Shown in pieces: positions 25,637-34,088 of a stretch of 64,000 nt of DNA; the first letter of the stretch is position 1, and the number at the start of each line of letters is the position of its first letter. Where the stretch lies: assembly GCA_965602225.1 (NCBI GenBank), contig CBFCYE010000006.1, positions 1 to 64,000 on the forward strand, written 5' to 3'. The notes under the pieces were generated by a model. The model was not told the DNA's origin, did not search any database, and saw nothing but the letters and a program-made list of their open reading frames with translations. The translations under genes and the position numbers were made by a program. The stretch is from Tenderia sp965602225. GTDB lineage: Bacteria > Pseudomonadota > Gammaproteobacteria > Tenderiales > Tenderiaceae.

Positions 25637-26404
25637 ATGTCAGACCAACTCGATAGAATGATAAAAAGACTTGAAGGCGACGGTCCAGTTGAAAAACAAA
25701 TTATCTTGCTAAAACTGACGGAAGCTCTAGAGAATGCCCCAGAATTTGGTGATAAACCAGCAATGGATCCAACAACTCCACAGCGCAGGTGGTTGTCAGA
25801 AGTCGGTGCTCTACTCTCAAGATTAGGCCTTGATAAAAGAACTCAATATAGAGCCACCTTCAGGACACTTATTCAGTATTGGCCTCATGCAATCATCCAA
25901 ATAAAAGGCCAGGCTTTAGACGCAATAGAAGAATTAAAATTGGAACTTGAGTTAGATGGCCGAAGTGAAATCGGAAACGCTTACGCACCTGGAGAAGTCT
26001 ATAGATTCTTTGCGGATTTAAAGGCTGTTATAAAAGGGGCTAGCAAAGAAATTTTTATTGTTGACCCATATTTTAACGGCGATGCCTTCGATGCATATCT
26101 GTCTGAGCTTGATGAAAATTTGTATATTCGTATTTTAGCCGACCGATATTCAAAGGACATTAGTGCCTACGTAGAGAAACACATTACACAATATGGAACA
26201 AAAATCGAGATTCGACGTAGCAAAAAAATTCATGACCGAATCGTTTTTATTGATGACGAAGCTTCATGGATTATGGGCGGCTCTATTAAAGATGCAGGAA
26301 AAAAAGCAACCTATCTTATCCCGCTTGCTTCTCAAATATCCGCCGCTAAGGAGGAAATATATAATGAGATATGGAGTCAGTCTTTACCTATTGAAAGCTC
26401 GTAG
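25637..26404 (+). CDS. Phospholipase-D-like domain protein in a repeat-flanked AT-rich island
   Basis: 255 residues. The C-terminal half (about 120-245) is a PLD-like domain: EIFIVDPYFNGDAFDAYL, then IHDRIVFIDDEASWIMGGSI, where an H-x-R-x4-D sequence stands in for the HKD motif, with one half-site only. The N-terminal 100 residues are helical with no family recognised. Base composition is clearly more AT-rich than the neighbours. The gene lies alone between inverted repeats. Similar PLD-like proteins occur in defence and mobile regions, but no partner genes are here, so the function is open. Likely gained by transfer. Confidence 0.8.
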   Translation: MSDQLDRMIKRLEGDGPVEKQIILLKLTEALENAPEFGDKPAMDPTTPQRRWLSEVGALLSRLGLDKRTQYRATFRTLIQYWPHAIIQIKGQALDAIEELKLELELDGRSEIGNAYAPGEVYRFFADLKAVIKGASKEIFIVDPYFNGDAFDAYLSELDENLYIRILADRYSKDISAYVEKHITQYGTKIEIRRSKKIHDRIVFIDDEASWIMGGSIKDAGKKATYLIPLASQISAAKEEIYNEIWSQSLPIESS

Positions 26405-26434
26405 GTTGGGCCAAATGCCCCCCCCCAACCTACA
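26401..26434. repeat. GTAG-type REP hairpin after the PLD-like gene
   Basis: GTAGGTTGGG at 26401-26410 pairs with CCCAACCTAC at 26423-26432 across a C-rich loop with a run of nine C. GTAG-starting palindromes are typical of REP elements mobilised by RAYT proteins. The related hairpin at 28398 shares the GTAG start. It may also terminate transcription of the PLD-like gene. Confidence 0.65.
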
Positions 26435-26459
26435 TTAACCACCGGTTTTGACTTCCCCC

Positions 26460-26679
26460 CCGTATGACGCAGCCGAGCACCGCAGGCCATAGCGGATGAA
26501 GCGCATTACTGTTTGAGCACGTGTTTTGTGCGAGTTGTAATGTGCGCCGCTATGACCGAGGAGCGCAGGGCACCCGGCGTTGTTTGCCGGGCAAGTCATC
26601 CGGGCGGCCTTTTCTTTGGTTCGTTTCTTTTGGCCGTGCAAAAGAAATGATCCCGCAGTGTGGGCGCGGAAGCCCACAT
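26460..26679 (-). repeat. Right, inverted copy of the interspersed repeat
   Basis: 26600-26679 is the exact reverse complement of 25170-25249 (80 bases). The more distant part, 26460-26599, carries the diverged match (GACGCAGCCGAGCACCGCAGG and TGTTTGAGCACGTGTTTTGTGC). With the left copy it encloses the PLD-like gene as an inverted pair. Confidence 0.8.
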
Positions 26680-26727
26680 GAAGAACAAGTATCGCGGTAG
26701 CGATTCAACATCTCACCCCCACCCTAG

Positions 26728-26782
26728 CCCTCCCCCATGAAGGGGGAGGGAATATAGATTCCGGCCTACGCCGGAATGACAA
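26728..26782. repeat. G/C palindrome and REP-like unit (right side of island)
   Basis: CCCTCCCCC and GGGGGAGGG form a hairpin at 26728-26750. It is followed at 26755-26782 by the inverted copy of the REP-like palindrome at 25110-25138. Together they mirror the left border of the island. Confidence 0.75.
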
Positions 26783-26786
26783 ACAC

Positions 26787-26815
26787 AAAAAAGCCGCTCT
26801 AATAAGCGGCTTTTT
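26787..26815. terminator. Bidirectional rho-independent terminator
   Basis: AAAAAAGCCGCT, six-base loop, AGCGGCTTTTT: a perfect stem with A and T tracts that works in both directions. It closes the repeat island on the right. Confidence 0.8.
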
Positions 26816-26819
26816 ATTC

Positions 26820-27093
26820 ACTACCAAGGCAGTAAAAAACATCAAGTGAGTCTTCGGTACTCGTTAAAGAGTTGCCCCGTCCATGGGCCAACTCCACTGC
26901 GTTCCTAGACAACTATTTTAGGCCTCGGCCGTCCTCGTCACCTACGCTTGCGCTTCGGCTCTCAAGCGACTGACGGGGCTAGTAGCGACTGCCCACTTTC
27001 TGCGAAAGATGGTCACGTCTCTCTGGCCCCTACCGAGGGCTTGTGCTACCCCGCTCGCTATTCGCATAGCTCTCCATGTAGCACGGCGCTAGC
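26820..27093. other. Gene-free stretch with nested inverted repeats, possible structured RNA
   Basis: No convincing gene. GAGTTGCCC pairs with GGGCCAACTC (26869-26894). GCCCCGTC at 26874-26881 pairs with GACGGGGC at 26972-26979 and encloses CGCTTG / CAAGCG. A second domain has GTGCTAC / GTAGCAC (27043-27049, 27078-27084) around GCTAT / ATAGC. The layered pairing is more than expected for ordinary spacer. It could be a structured RNA or a decayed palindromic element; no known RNA family was recognised. Confidence 0.4.
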
Positions 27094-27234
27094 TTATTCG
27101 CTCTTACCACCCCAAATCTTATCAGGAATATTCGAAGCATTATCCAAGCCTTCCTCAGCATTCTTCTGCAGCTCTGCACAGCCGCCTAAAAACAGAATCA
27201 CAGCAAACAGAGAAATAATTTTTGTCATGTTCAT
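27094..27234 (-). CDS. Small lipoprotein (46 aa)
   Basis: An ATG at 27234 (or 27228) opens a 46-codon frame. It begins TKIISLFAVILFLGGC, a signal peptide with an ideal lipobox LGGC around residue 18-21, and ends ELQKNAEEGLDN then ASNIPDKIWGGKSE. The lipidated N-terminus followed by a short amphipathic helix recalls entericidin-like small lipoproteins, but there is no clear family match. It lies just upstream of nadA on the same strand, 17 bases after nadA ends when read by coordinate, so it is the gene after nadA. Confidence 0.7.
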   Translation of the reverse strand: MNMTKIISLFAVILFLGGCAELQKNAEEGLDNASNIPDKIWGGKSE

Positions 27235-27249
27235 CTCGTCATCTCAAAA

Positions 27250-28350
27250 CTAAATATTCAAATCCAACATCCGCTGCAAGGCCAACCGCGCCTGCTCAGC
27301 AGTCTGCTGCGGCACCTGCACCTGATTCACAACCTTACCCTCAAGCAGATTTTCCAGCACCCACAACAAATGCTGCGGATCAATCCGAAACATTGTCGAA
27401 CACATGCAGATAGTCGGCGACATAAAATGCACATGCGTACCACGGGCTCGATTCTGTTCAGCAATACGTTTAACCAGGTTCAACTCAGTACCCACCATCC
27501 AACGCGTACCATCGGGCGAGTCGTTAATGACATTGATGATGTATTCAGTCGAACCAACGTAATCAGATTTCTGACACACCTCAAACGATGACTCAGGATG
27601 TGAAATAATCTTGCCATCAGGGAACTTGGCTTTGAAGGCATCGATGTGATCGGGCTTGAACATTTGATGTACGGAACAAAAACCCTTCCACAAGATCATC
27701 TTGGCATTTTTGATCTGCTCTTTTGTCAAACCACCCATAGGTTGATCAAAATCCCACACCACCATTTGTTCCAATGGAATACCCATCTTATAGGCGGTGT
27801 TACGCCCCAGATGCTGGTCAGGGAAAAACAAAATCTTTTCACGCCGTTCAAAGGCCCACTCCAACACATGCTTGGCATTGGTGGAGGTGCAGACGATGCC
27901 GCCATGTTCACCACAGAATGATTTCAGATCAGCGGCGGAGTTGATGTAGGTAACCGGTGTTACACATTCATCCGGGGCTATCACCTCACTCAGTTCACGC
28001 CAGGCACGTTCAACCTTGACCAGATTGGCCATGTCGGCCATGGAGCAACCGGCGGCGAGATCAGGCAGGATGGCGACTTGATCAGGACGTGAGAGGATGT
28101 CGGCCACTTCGGCCATGAAATGCACACCACAAAAGATGATGTATTCGGCCTTGGAGGCGGCCGCTACACGTGACAGCTTGAGTGAGTCACCAACGGCATC
28201 GGCGTGTATAAACACTTCTTCACGCTGATAGTGATGACCCAGGATCAACAGACGATCACCTAGGGCCTGTTTAGCGGCCTCGATGCGAGCCTGACAATCA
28301 TCATCATTGATGTCTGAAAACTGCTGAATGGCTAGATTAGTTTGATTCAT
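27250..28350 (-). CDS. nadA: Quinolinate synthase
   Basis: 366 residues. Condenses iminoaspartate with dihydroxyacetone phosphate to quinolinate in NAD synthesis, using a [4Fe-4S] cluster. Seen: ILGHHYQREEVFIHADAVGDS, FCGVHFMAEVADIL, the first cluster Cys in LAAGCSMADM, a second Cys in the GFCSVHQMFKP loop, and the last Cys in TICMCSTMFRIDPQHLLW. Length and motifs are normal for the proteobacterial enzyme. No nadB is beside it. Confidence 0.96.
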   Translation of the reverse strand: MNQTNLAIQQFSDINDDDCQARIEAAKQALGDRLLILGHHYQREEVFIHADAVGDSLKLSRVAAASKAEYIIFCGVHFMAEVADILSRPDQVAILPDLAAGCSMADMANLVKVERAWRELSEVIAPDECVTPVTYINSAADLKSFCGEHGGIVCTSTNAKHVLEWAFERREKILFFPDQHLGRNTAYKMGIPLEQMVVWDFDQPMGGLTKEQIKNAKMILWKGFCSVHQMFKPDHIDAFKAKFPDGKIISHPESSFEVCQKSDYVGSTEYIINVINDSPDGTRWMVGTELNLVKRIAEQNRARGTHVHFMSPTICMCSTMFRIDPQHLLWVLENLLEGKVVNQVQVPQQTAEQARLALQRMLDLNI

Positions 28351-28397
28351 TGCTGCCTTACCGTGTTAAGTCCTACAAACACAATGTACCGCAAAAC

Positions 28398-28433
28398 TGT
28401 AGCTTGGTGGGCCGACATGCCCGCCAAGCTACA
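28398..28433 (-). terminator. Long hairpin after aspS, GTAG-type palindrome
   Basis: TGTAGCTTGGTGGG at 28398-28411 pairs with CCCGCCAAGCTACA at 28420-28433 with one G-T pair. It begins 9 bases after aspS's stop codon and is followed on the minus strand by GTTTTG. It could end aspS transcription. Its GTAG arms relate it to the hairpin at 26401. Confidence 0.6.
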
Positions 28434-28441
28434 TGGCGTTT

Positions 28442-30226
28442 TTATTCTGTTTCTTTCGCTACTGGCTGACGCTGACGCAGGCTCAGCTCACGCAGGTGAG
28501 CCGCACCAATCTCAGTGGGTGCTGATGTCAACGGACAACCAGCAGACTGAGTTTTGGGGAATGCCATCACATCACGAATAGATTCGGCACCAGTCATCAG
28601 CATGACCAGACGATCAAGACCGAAGGCGACACCACCATGTGGCGGACAGCCAAAGGCCAGCGCATCAAGCAGGAAGCCGAATTTGTCTTTGGCTTCGGCT
28701 TCATCGATACCCAGCAGCTTAAGCACTTCTTGCTGCATCTCTGGGCTATGGATACGGATCGAGCCACCACCTACTTCGGTGCCGTTCAACACCAGATCAT
28801 AGGCGCGTGACAGGGCGTTTTCAGGATCTGCCGCCACCTGTTCAACCGTGCCTATTGGCGCAGTGAAGGGGTGATGCAGGGCCTGGAAGCGGTTTTCTTT
28901 TTCGTCATATTCGAACATTGGGAAATCCACTACCCACAGCGGCTTCCAGCCATGTTCACACAGACCACGGTCATGACCGACTTTAACGCGCAGGGCGCCA
29001 AGTGATTCGTTAACAATCTTGGCCTTATCGGCACCGAAGAAGACCAGGTCGCCATCTTCTGCAGCAACACGCTTCATGATGCCGTCGATGACGTCATCAG
29101 GCAGGAATTTCAGGATCGGTGATTGCAGACCTTCGCGGCCCTTGGCCAGTTCATTGACCTTAATGTAGGCCAACCCTTTAGCACCATAGATGCTGACGAA
29201 CTTGGTGTAGTCGTCGATCTCTTTACGGCTTAGCTGACCACCCTGGGGCAGACGCATGGCGGCAATACGACCCTTGGGATCGTTGGCTGGGCCAGAGAAG
29301 ACCTTGAACTCTACTTCTTTCATCAAATCAGTGATGCTGATCAGTTCCAGCGGAATACGAAGATCAGGTTTATCAGAACCAAACCGTTCGATTGCCTCGG
29401 CATAGGTCATACGTGGAAATTCTTGTGGCAGCGGCACTTCCAAGACGTGAGTAAAGATGTCGCGGAACATGTCTTCCATCAGATTGGTGATCTGATCTTC
29501 GCTGATAAAAGAAGCCTCGATGTCGAGCTGGGTAAATTCCGGCTGACGGTCGGCACGCAGATCTTCATCACGAAAACAACGCGCCACCTGGTAGTAGCGA
29601 TCAAAACCACTCACCATCAGCAACTGTTTAAACAGCTGTGGTGACTGCGGCAGAGCGAAAAACTTGCCTTCATGGGTACGGCTAGGCACGACATAATCAC
29701 GCGCACCTTCCGGCGTGGCTTTAGTCAGGAACGGTGTTTCGATTTCGAGGAAATTGCGATCATCGAGGAAGTTGCGTAGATGACGAGTCACCTGGGCGCG
29801 GATGCGCATGCGCTGCTGCATCTCGGGACGACGCAGATCGAGGTAGCGATATTTCAGGCGCACTTCTTCAGAGGCGTCGGTATTGTCTTCGATCTGGAAT
29901 GGTGGTGGCTCGGAACGGTTGAGGATCTCAATATCGGTTCCGAAGACCTCAATCTTACCGGTGGTCATATTGGTGTTGATGGTGCCGTCAGGACGGGCAC
30001 GCACCTTACCTTTACAACGCAACACGAATTCATTACGGACACGTTCGGCGATTTCAAAGTTCGCAGGACTGTCAGGGTCAAAAACCACCTGAACGATGCC
30101 ATCACGATCACGCAGATCGATAAAGATTACACCGCCATGATCACGACGACGATGAACCCAACCACAAACTTCTACTTCCTGATCCACCAGGGTCTCAGTG
30201 ACTTGTCCACAATAGTGGCTACGCAT
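28442..30226 (-). CDS. aspS: Aspartyl-tRNA synthetase
   Basis: 594 residues, the bacterial long form with the GAD insertion. The N-terminal OB fold has CGWVHRRRDHGGVIFIDLRD. Class II motif 2 is YYQVARCFRDEDLRADRQPEF, and motif 3 is GVAFGLDRLVMLMTG. It charges tRNA-Asp. The stop lies close to a long hairpin. It follows fmdB on the same strand, an arrangement common in gammaproteobacteria. Confidence 0.97.
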   Translation of the reverse strand: MRSHYCGQVTETLVDQEVEVCGWVHRRRDHGGVIFIDLRDRDGIVQVVFDPDSPANFEIAERVRNEFVLRCKGKVRARPDGTINTNMTTGKIEVFGTDIEILNRSEPPPFQIEDNTDASEEVRLKYRYLDLRRPEMQQRMRIRAQVTRHLRNFLDDRNFLEIETPFLTKATPEGARDYVVPSRTHEGKFFALPQSPQLFKQLLMVSGFDRYYQVARCFRDEDLRADRQPEFTQLDIEASFISEDQITNLMEDMFRDIFTHVLEVPLPQEFPRMTYAEAIERFGSDKPDLRIPLELISITDLMKEVEFKVFSGPANDPKGRIAAMRLPQGGQLSRKEIDDYTKFVSIYGAKGLAYIKVNELAKGREGLQSPILKFLPDDVIDGIMKRVAAEDGDLVFFGADKAKIVNESLGALRVKVGHDRGLCEHGWKPLWVVDFPMFEYDEKENRFQALHHPFTAPIGTVEQVAADPENALSRAYDLVLNGTEVGGGSIRIHSPEMQQEVLKLLGIDEAEAKDKFGFLLDALAFGCPPHGGVAFGLDRLVMLMTGAESIRDVMAFPKTQSAGCPLTSAPTEIGAAHLRELSLRQRQPVAKETE

Positions 30227-30338
30227 GTTTTATTCCTTCTTTACGTTTCTTGATATGCAGTGCGACAGGGCCGCAAAAGCAGGCAATTCTATGTTTTTTG
30301 GGCCTTTTCAGGCAAATTCTAAATATATACAGACCAGG

Positions 30339-30560
30339 CTAGCCGCGGGCCGGACAAGCGCCACAAGATGGCGATGCACCCGAGGCCGGACAGACAGCGG
30401 CTGCGCTATTGGATTTCATCTGAAAACTGCCCGCCGACATCAGTTTGGTCAGTTTTTCTTCATGACACTGGGGACATTCGTTCAGCAGCGGATCGCTCAT
30501 TTTCTGAAGCGCTTCCAGCTGATGGCCGCAGGAATCACAGCGGTATTCGTAAATCGGCAT
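30339..30560 (-). CDS. FmdB-family zinc-ribbon protein
   Basis: 73 residues from ATG 30560. MPIYEYRCDSCGHQLEALQK is the family start. CDSC and CPQC form a small zinc ribbon, followed by LTKLMSAGSFQMK. The tail is Cys/Ala/Ser-rich (VCPASGASPSCGACPARG). FmdB-type proteins are small regulators of uncertain role; here the gene comes just before aspS as in many relatives. Confidence 0.88.
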   Translation of the reverse strand: MPIYEYRCDSCGHQLEALQKMSDPLLNECPQCHEEKLTKLMSAGSFQMKSNSAAAVCPASGASPSCGACPARG

Positions 30561-30687
30561 TATTTCGTGTCCAGACGGCAGTAAAATGCGGGCGATTATA
30601 GCATGGCCGCAGACGCTTTCGAGCAAGCGTGGCTTTTGCCGCAAGTGTCTGATAGTTTTGGGGCAATCTCAGTTAAAGGCAAAAGCC

Positions 30688-32484
30688 ATGCGCAGTTTTT
30701 CACAACCCGCCCACACTGGTCCCCGCAACGACTGGCAGACAATTCGCTCACTACTGCCCTTCCTCTGGGCACACAAACCACGGGTGATGGCGGCATTGTT
30801 GTGTCTGGCGCTGGCCAAGGCAGCGATTGTGGCCATGCCCTGGTTCCTGAAAGACATTGTCGATCAGCTCTCAAGCACTGACATCATTCTGACCCTGCCA
30901 CTGGTACTGCTGATAGGTTATGGCGCGCTACGATTGACCAGCTCTGCCTTTGCCGAATTGCGCGATGCCATCTTTGCCAAGGTAACGCAGAGTTCGATCC
31001 GCAGTGTTGCCCTGCAGGTTTTCAAACACCTGCACGGTCTGTCGCTGCGCTTTCACCTTGAGCGACAGACCGGCGGCGTCTCGCGTGACATCGAACGCGG
31101 TAGTCGCGGCATCAGTTTCCTGCTCAACTTCATGCTCTTCAATATCCTGCCAACCCTGTTCGAAATAGGCCTGGTCACTGCGATTCTATACATCAACTAC
31201 GACGCCTGGTTCGCCATCATCACCTTTGCCAGCGTGGCCTTGTATGTCGCCTTTTCGCTAATCGTCACCGAATGGCGGATGCGTTTCCGCCGCACCATGA
31301 ACGATCTGGACTCCAAGGCCAACACCCGCGCCATCGATTCGCTGTTGAACTACGAAACGGTGAAGTATTTTTGTAACGAAGACTACGAAGCCAAACGCTA
31401 CGACGCCAATCTGGAAAAGTGGCAAACAGCAGCAATCAAAAACCAGACCTCGCTGAGCCTGCTCAATTTTGGTCAAAGCAGCATCGTCGCCATCGGCATG
31501 ACCTTATTGTTAATCCTGGCCAGTGACGGTGTCGTCAACGGTGAGCTGACCATCGGCGACCTGGTGCTAATCAACGCCTATCTGCTGCAACTGTTTATGC
31601 CGCTCAATTTTCTGGGTTTTGTCTATCGCGAAATCAAAAACTCACTGACCGACATGGAGAAGATGTTCAACCTGTTGCGCAACAACCCGGACGTGCAGGA
31701 CAAACCTGACGCCCAGCCACTGCAAATCAGCAACGGTGTGGTGCGGTTTGAAAATGTCGACTTTGGCTACAACGCCAATCGCCAGATCTTGAACAATGTC
31801 AGTTTTGAAATTCCAGCAGGCAAAAAGGTGGCTGTGGTTGGTCATAGCGGCGCCGGCAAATCGACCCTGTCGCGACTGCTGTTTCGCTTCTACGAAATCA
31901 ACAGCGGCCGCATCCTGATCGACGAACAGGATATTAATAAAGGCACACAAAAAAGCCTGCGTGCTGCCATCGGCATCGTGCCGCAGGACACGGTGCTGTT
32001 TAACGACAGCATCCACTACAACATCGCCTATGGCCGCCCCGATGCCAGCGAAGCGGAAATCATCAGTGCCGCTCAGACCGCCCATATCCATGAGTTTATT
32101 TCTTCGCTGCCCGAAGGTTACGAAACCACGGTTGGTGAACGCGGCCTGAAGCTTTCCGGCGGTGAAAAACAACGTATCGCCATCGCTCGCACGGTGTTGA
32201 AAGATCCCAAGATCCTAATTTTCGATGAAGCCACCTCGGCACTGGATTCAAAGTCAGAGCAGGCCATCCTCAAAGAGCTACACGAGGTGGCAAAAGACCA
32301 CACCACCCTGGTGATCGCTCACCGCCTCTCCACCATTGTCGATGCCGACCAAATCCTGGTGATGGATCAGGGTCAGATTATCGAACGTGGCAGCCATCGC
32401 CAGCTGCTCGACAAAGGCGATTCCTATGCCCAGATGTGGGCGCTGCAGCAGGAGCAACAAAAAGAAGTGCTAGCGCCAGAATAA
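30688..32484 (+). CDS. Atm1/HMT-type ABC exporter (fused membrane and ATPase domains)
   Basis: 598 residues from ATG 30688. An upstream frame adds 34 residues without family support. Six membrane helices span about 30-310. The ATPase domain has Walker A GHSGAGKS, signature LSGGEKQR, Walker B ILIFDEATSALD and the H-loop VIAHRLS. Residues around NYETVKYFCNEDYE are typical of the Atm1/ABCB7/HMT1 group, which exports glutathione-linked sulfur or metal compounds. It works as a homodimer in the inner membrane. No partner gene is adjacent. Confidence 0.92.
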   Translation: MRSFSQPAHTGPRNDWQTIRSLLPFLWAHKPRVMAALLCLALAKAAIVAMPWFLKDIVDQLSSTDIILTLPLVLLIGYGALRLTSSAFAELRDAIFAKVTQSSIRSVALQVFKHLHGLSLRFHLERQTGGVSRDIERGSRGISFLLNFMLFNILPTLFEIGLVTAILYINYDAWFAIITFASVALYVAFSLIVTEWRMRFRRTMNDLDSKANTRAIDSLLNYETVKYFCNEDYEAKRYDANLEKWQTAAIKNQTSLSLLNFGQSSIVAIGMTLLLILASDGVVNGELTIGDLVLINAYLLQLFMPLNFLGFVYREIKNSLTDMEKMFNLLRNNPDVQDKPDAQPLQISNGVVRFENVDFGYNANRQILNNVSFEIPAGKKVAVVGHSGAGKSTLSRLLFRFYEINSGRILIDEQDINKGTQKSLRAAIGIVPQDTVLFNDSIHYNIAYGRPDASEAEIISAAQTAHIHEFISSLPEGYETTVGERGLKLSGGEKQRIAIARTVLKDPKILIFDEATSALDSKSEQAILKELHEVAKDHTTLVIAHRLSTIVDADQILVMDQGQIIERGSHRQLLDKGDSYAQMWALQQEQQKEVLAPE

Positions 32485-32603
32485 TAATTCAGCCCCGCGC
32501 TTATACAAAAAACCAATACAAAACCAACCTGACATCGAAAAAGCCGCTGAACCAGCAAAATTTCACCGTAAAATCATAGAGATAACTCACAAAAAACCAC
32601 TTT

Positions 32604-32619
32604 TGTGACGTGGTTCACA
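32604..32619. promoter_or_regulatory. CRP/Vfr-type binding site
   Basis: TGTGACGTGGTTCACA matches the symmetric consensus TGTGA-N6-TCACA exactly. It is in the 317-base gap after the ABC exporter, about 180 bases before the PEP-CTERM gene, which is the only gene downstream of it. Confidence 0.7.
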
Positions 32620-32801
32620 CTTTTTCTGCGCCTCCCCAACTACATTAATGACTCTTAATATTTCTCATGGAACATCGGGGAAACATGCGTGAATCTGACG
32701 GCATAGATTCTGGGGCGTGAAACTTGGCCAATACCACCCTTGCCCGGGCCAAAGCATAAATGGATTTAGCTCACAAAGTTTGTAATAAAAGGATAATTAG
32801 A

Positions 32802-34001
32802 ATGCTGAAACCCTACTCTTATAAACAGGGTCTGCTGTCTATTTCTCTGCTATTAGCATCAACACCAAGCCTGGCCACCCCGCTGGGTTCTGCAGACATG
32901 TTCAATGCCTACAGCCTCACGACCTTTAATTATGGCTCGGTTGATATTGAGGGTGTGATTGGCGCCGGGGGTAACATTGTCTATCAGGGCGGCGACACAG
33001 GTCGCAAAGCTGACTCATCTACGCCCTACACCGTATACGGCGGTGGCGATGTCACCATAACAAACCACCATGTTTACAACGGTGGTATTCAGGCGCGCGG
33101 CAAAATAACCGTTTCCGGCAGTGGCATTGATGGTGGTATCAGCACCAAAGACTCTGCCGACCTTACAGGCGGAAACTACAACAACGAAACTATCGTTAGT
33201 GAAAAGGATACAACCCTACGCAGCGCAACCTTCAGCAACGGTACAGTGCATGTAGGTGGTAATTTCAAAAATGAATCTGGTGGAAATTTCGCTGGTAGCA
33301 CGCTGGTCAAAGGACCTGGCGCCACAACATCCGCAGATGGCTGGTATCTAAACCAGGGCTCTGTTGTTAACGGTGCTGCACCCAGCGTCGAAATCATCGA
33401 CCATGCACAAATCTCCACTGACATCAAAAACACAAGTGACCTCTATGCAGCACAAACTGCAAACGGCACTGTTAGCAATCCTTTTTCGGAGCAATGGGTT
33501 TTCAACGGCAACAGTGACCTCAACATCTTCGACTTTAGTGGCGCTGACCTGGCTCATCTTTCAAAGCTGAGCTTTGAAGGTGCCAGAGATGCAACCTATG
33601 TCTTCAACGTCTCGGGTGAGAATATCGACTTTGGCTCATTAGGTGACAATATAGGCGGCTGGTTTTTTTACAATGAACAAATGAGTGTCGATCTATTTGA
33701 TGATCTATCAAGCAAAATACTGTTCAACTTTTATGAAGCTACCTCGCTAGATATTTATGGCAGCGTGTTTGGTTCCATCCTGGCACCACTGGCTGACGTT
33801 TATTACACTAATGGCGCTATTAACGGCAGCCTGTATGCCAATAGCATCTCCGGTGATGGCCAGATCAACAACATTCTCTTCACTGGTGAAGGGCCTGCTA
33901 ACAACGTTCCTGAGCCTGCACCATTAGCACTACTTAGCCTTGGTTTAATTCCCTTGCTGATGCGTAAAAAGGGCAATAACAAGACCGCACTATCTGCTTA
34001 A
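32802..34001 (+). CDS. Choice-of-anchor A surface protein with PEP-CTERM sorting signal
   Basis: 399 residues from ATG 32802, with AAGGA 8 bases upstream. A signal peptide ends near SLATP. The body has repeated Gly/Asn-rich strands of a beta-helix type (VIGAGGNIVYQGGDTGRK, GGNFKNESGGNFAGS, NIDFGSLGDNIGGWFFY) matching the choice-of-anchor A domain. The C-terminus NNVPEPAPLALLSLGLI then PLLMRKKGNN is a classic PEP-CTERM signal: VPEP, membrane span, basic end. An exosortase should cut it; none is in this window. The leader holds a CRP-type site. Likely a surface or biofilm-matrix protein. Confidence 0.92.
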   Translation: MLKPYSYKQGLLSISLLLASTPSLATPLGSADMFNAYSLTTFNYGSVDIEGVIGAGGNIVYQGGDTGRKADSSTPYTVYGGGDVTITNHHVYNGGIQARGKITVSGSGIDGGISTKDSADLTGGNYNNETIVSEKDTTLRSATFSNGTVHVGGNFKNESGGNFAGSTLVKGPGATTSADGWYLNQGSVVNGAAPSVEIIDHAQISTDIKNTSDLYAAQTANGTVSNPFSEQWVFNGNSDLNIFDFSGADLAHLSKLSFEGARDATYVFNVSGENIDFGSLGDNIGGWFFYNEQMSVDLFDDLSSKILFNFYEATSLDIYGSVFGSILAPLADVYYTNGAINGSLYANSISGDGQINNILFTGEGPANNVPEPAPLALLSLGLIPLLMRKKGNNKTALSA

Positions 34002-34023
34002 GCGATTAGTTCAAACCCGCAAT

Positions 34024-34050
34024 AAAAAACCGGGCACCGCCCGGTTTTTT
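34024..34050 (+). terminator. Terminator after the PEP-CTERM gene
   Basis: AAAAAACCGGGC, ACC loop, GCCCGGTTTTTT: strong symmetric stem with a T tract, 23 bases after the stop codon and before the phosphorylase gene. Confidence 0.9.
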
Positions 34051-34088
34051 ATTGCTTTAATTCTGGCAAATTGTGCTAGTTTTAGAAC

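Noticed and set aside
25093..26782. Insertion sequence or composite transposon
   Set aside because: No transposase gene, no clear target-site duplication, and the repeats are not terminal IS ends; kept only as a repeat-flanked island.
26948..27253. Plus-strand open frame over the structured stretch
   Set aside because: No ribosome site, no family resemblance, and it runs antisense through the small lipoprotein gene, which has a clear lipobox.
30586..30687. N-terminal extension of the ABC exporter
   Set aside because: The 34 extra residues are antisense to the fmdB leader, have no family support, and ATG 30688 gives the normal exporter length.
32719..32758. Sigma-54 promoter before the PEP-CTERM gene
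   Set aside because: GGGGCGTGAAACTTGG has the right spacing but ends in GG rather than GC, and the TTGGCC / TTGCCC pair is 4 bases too far apart.
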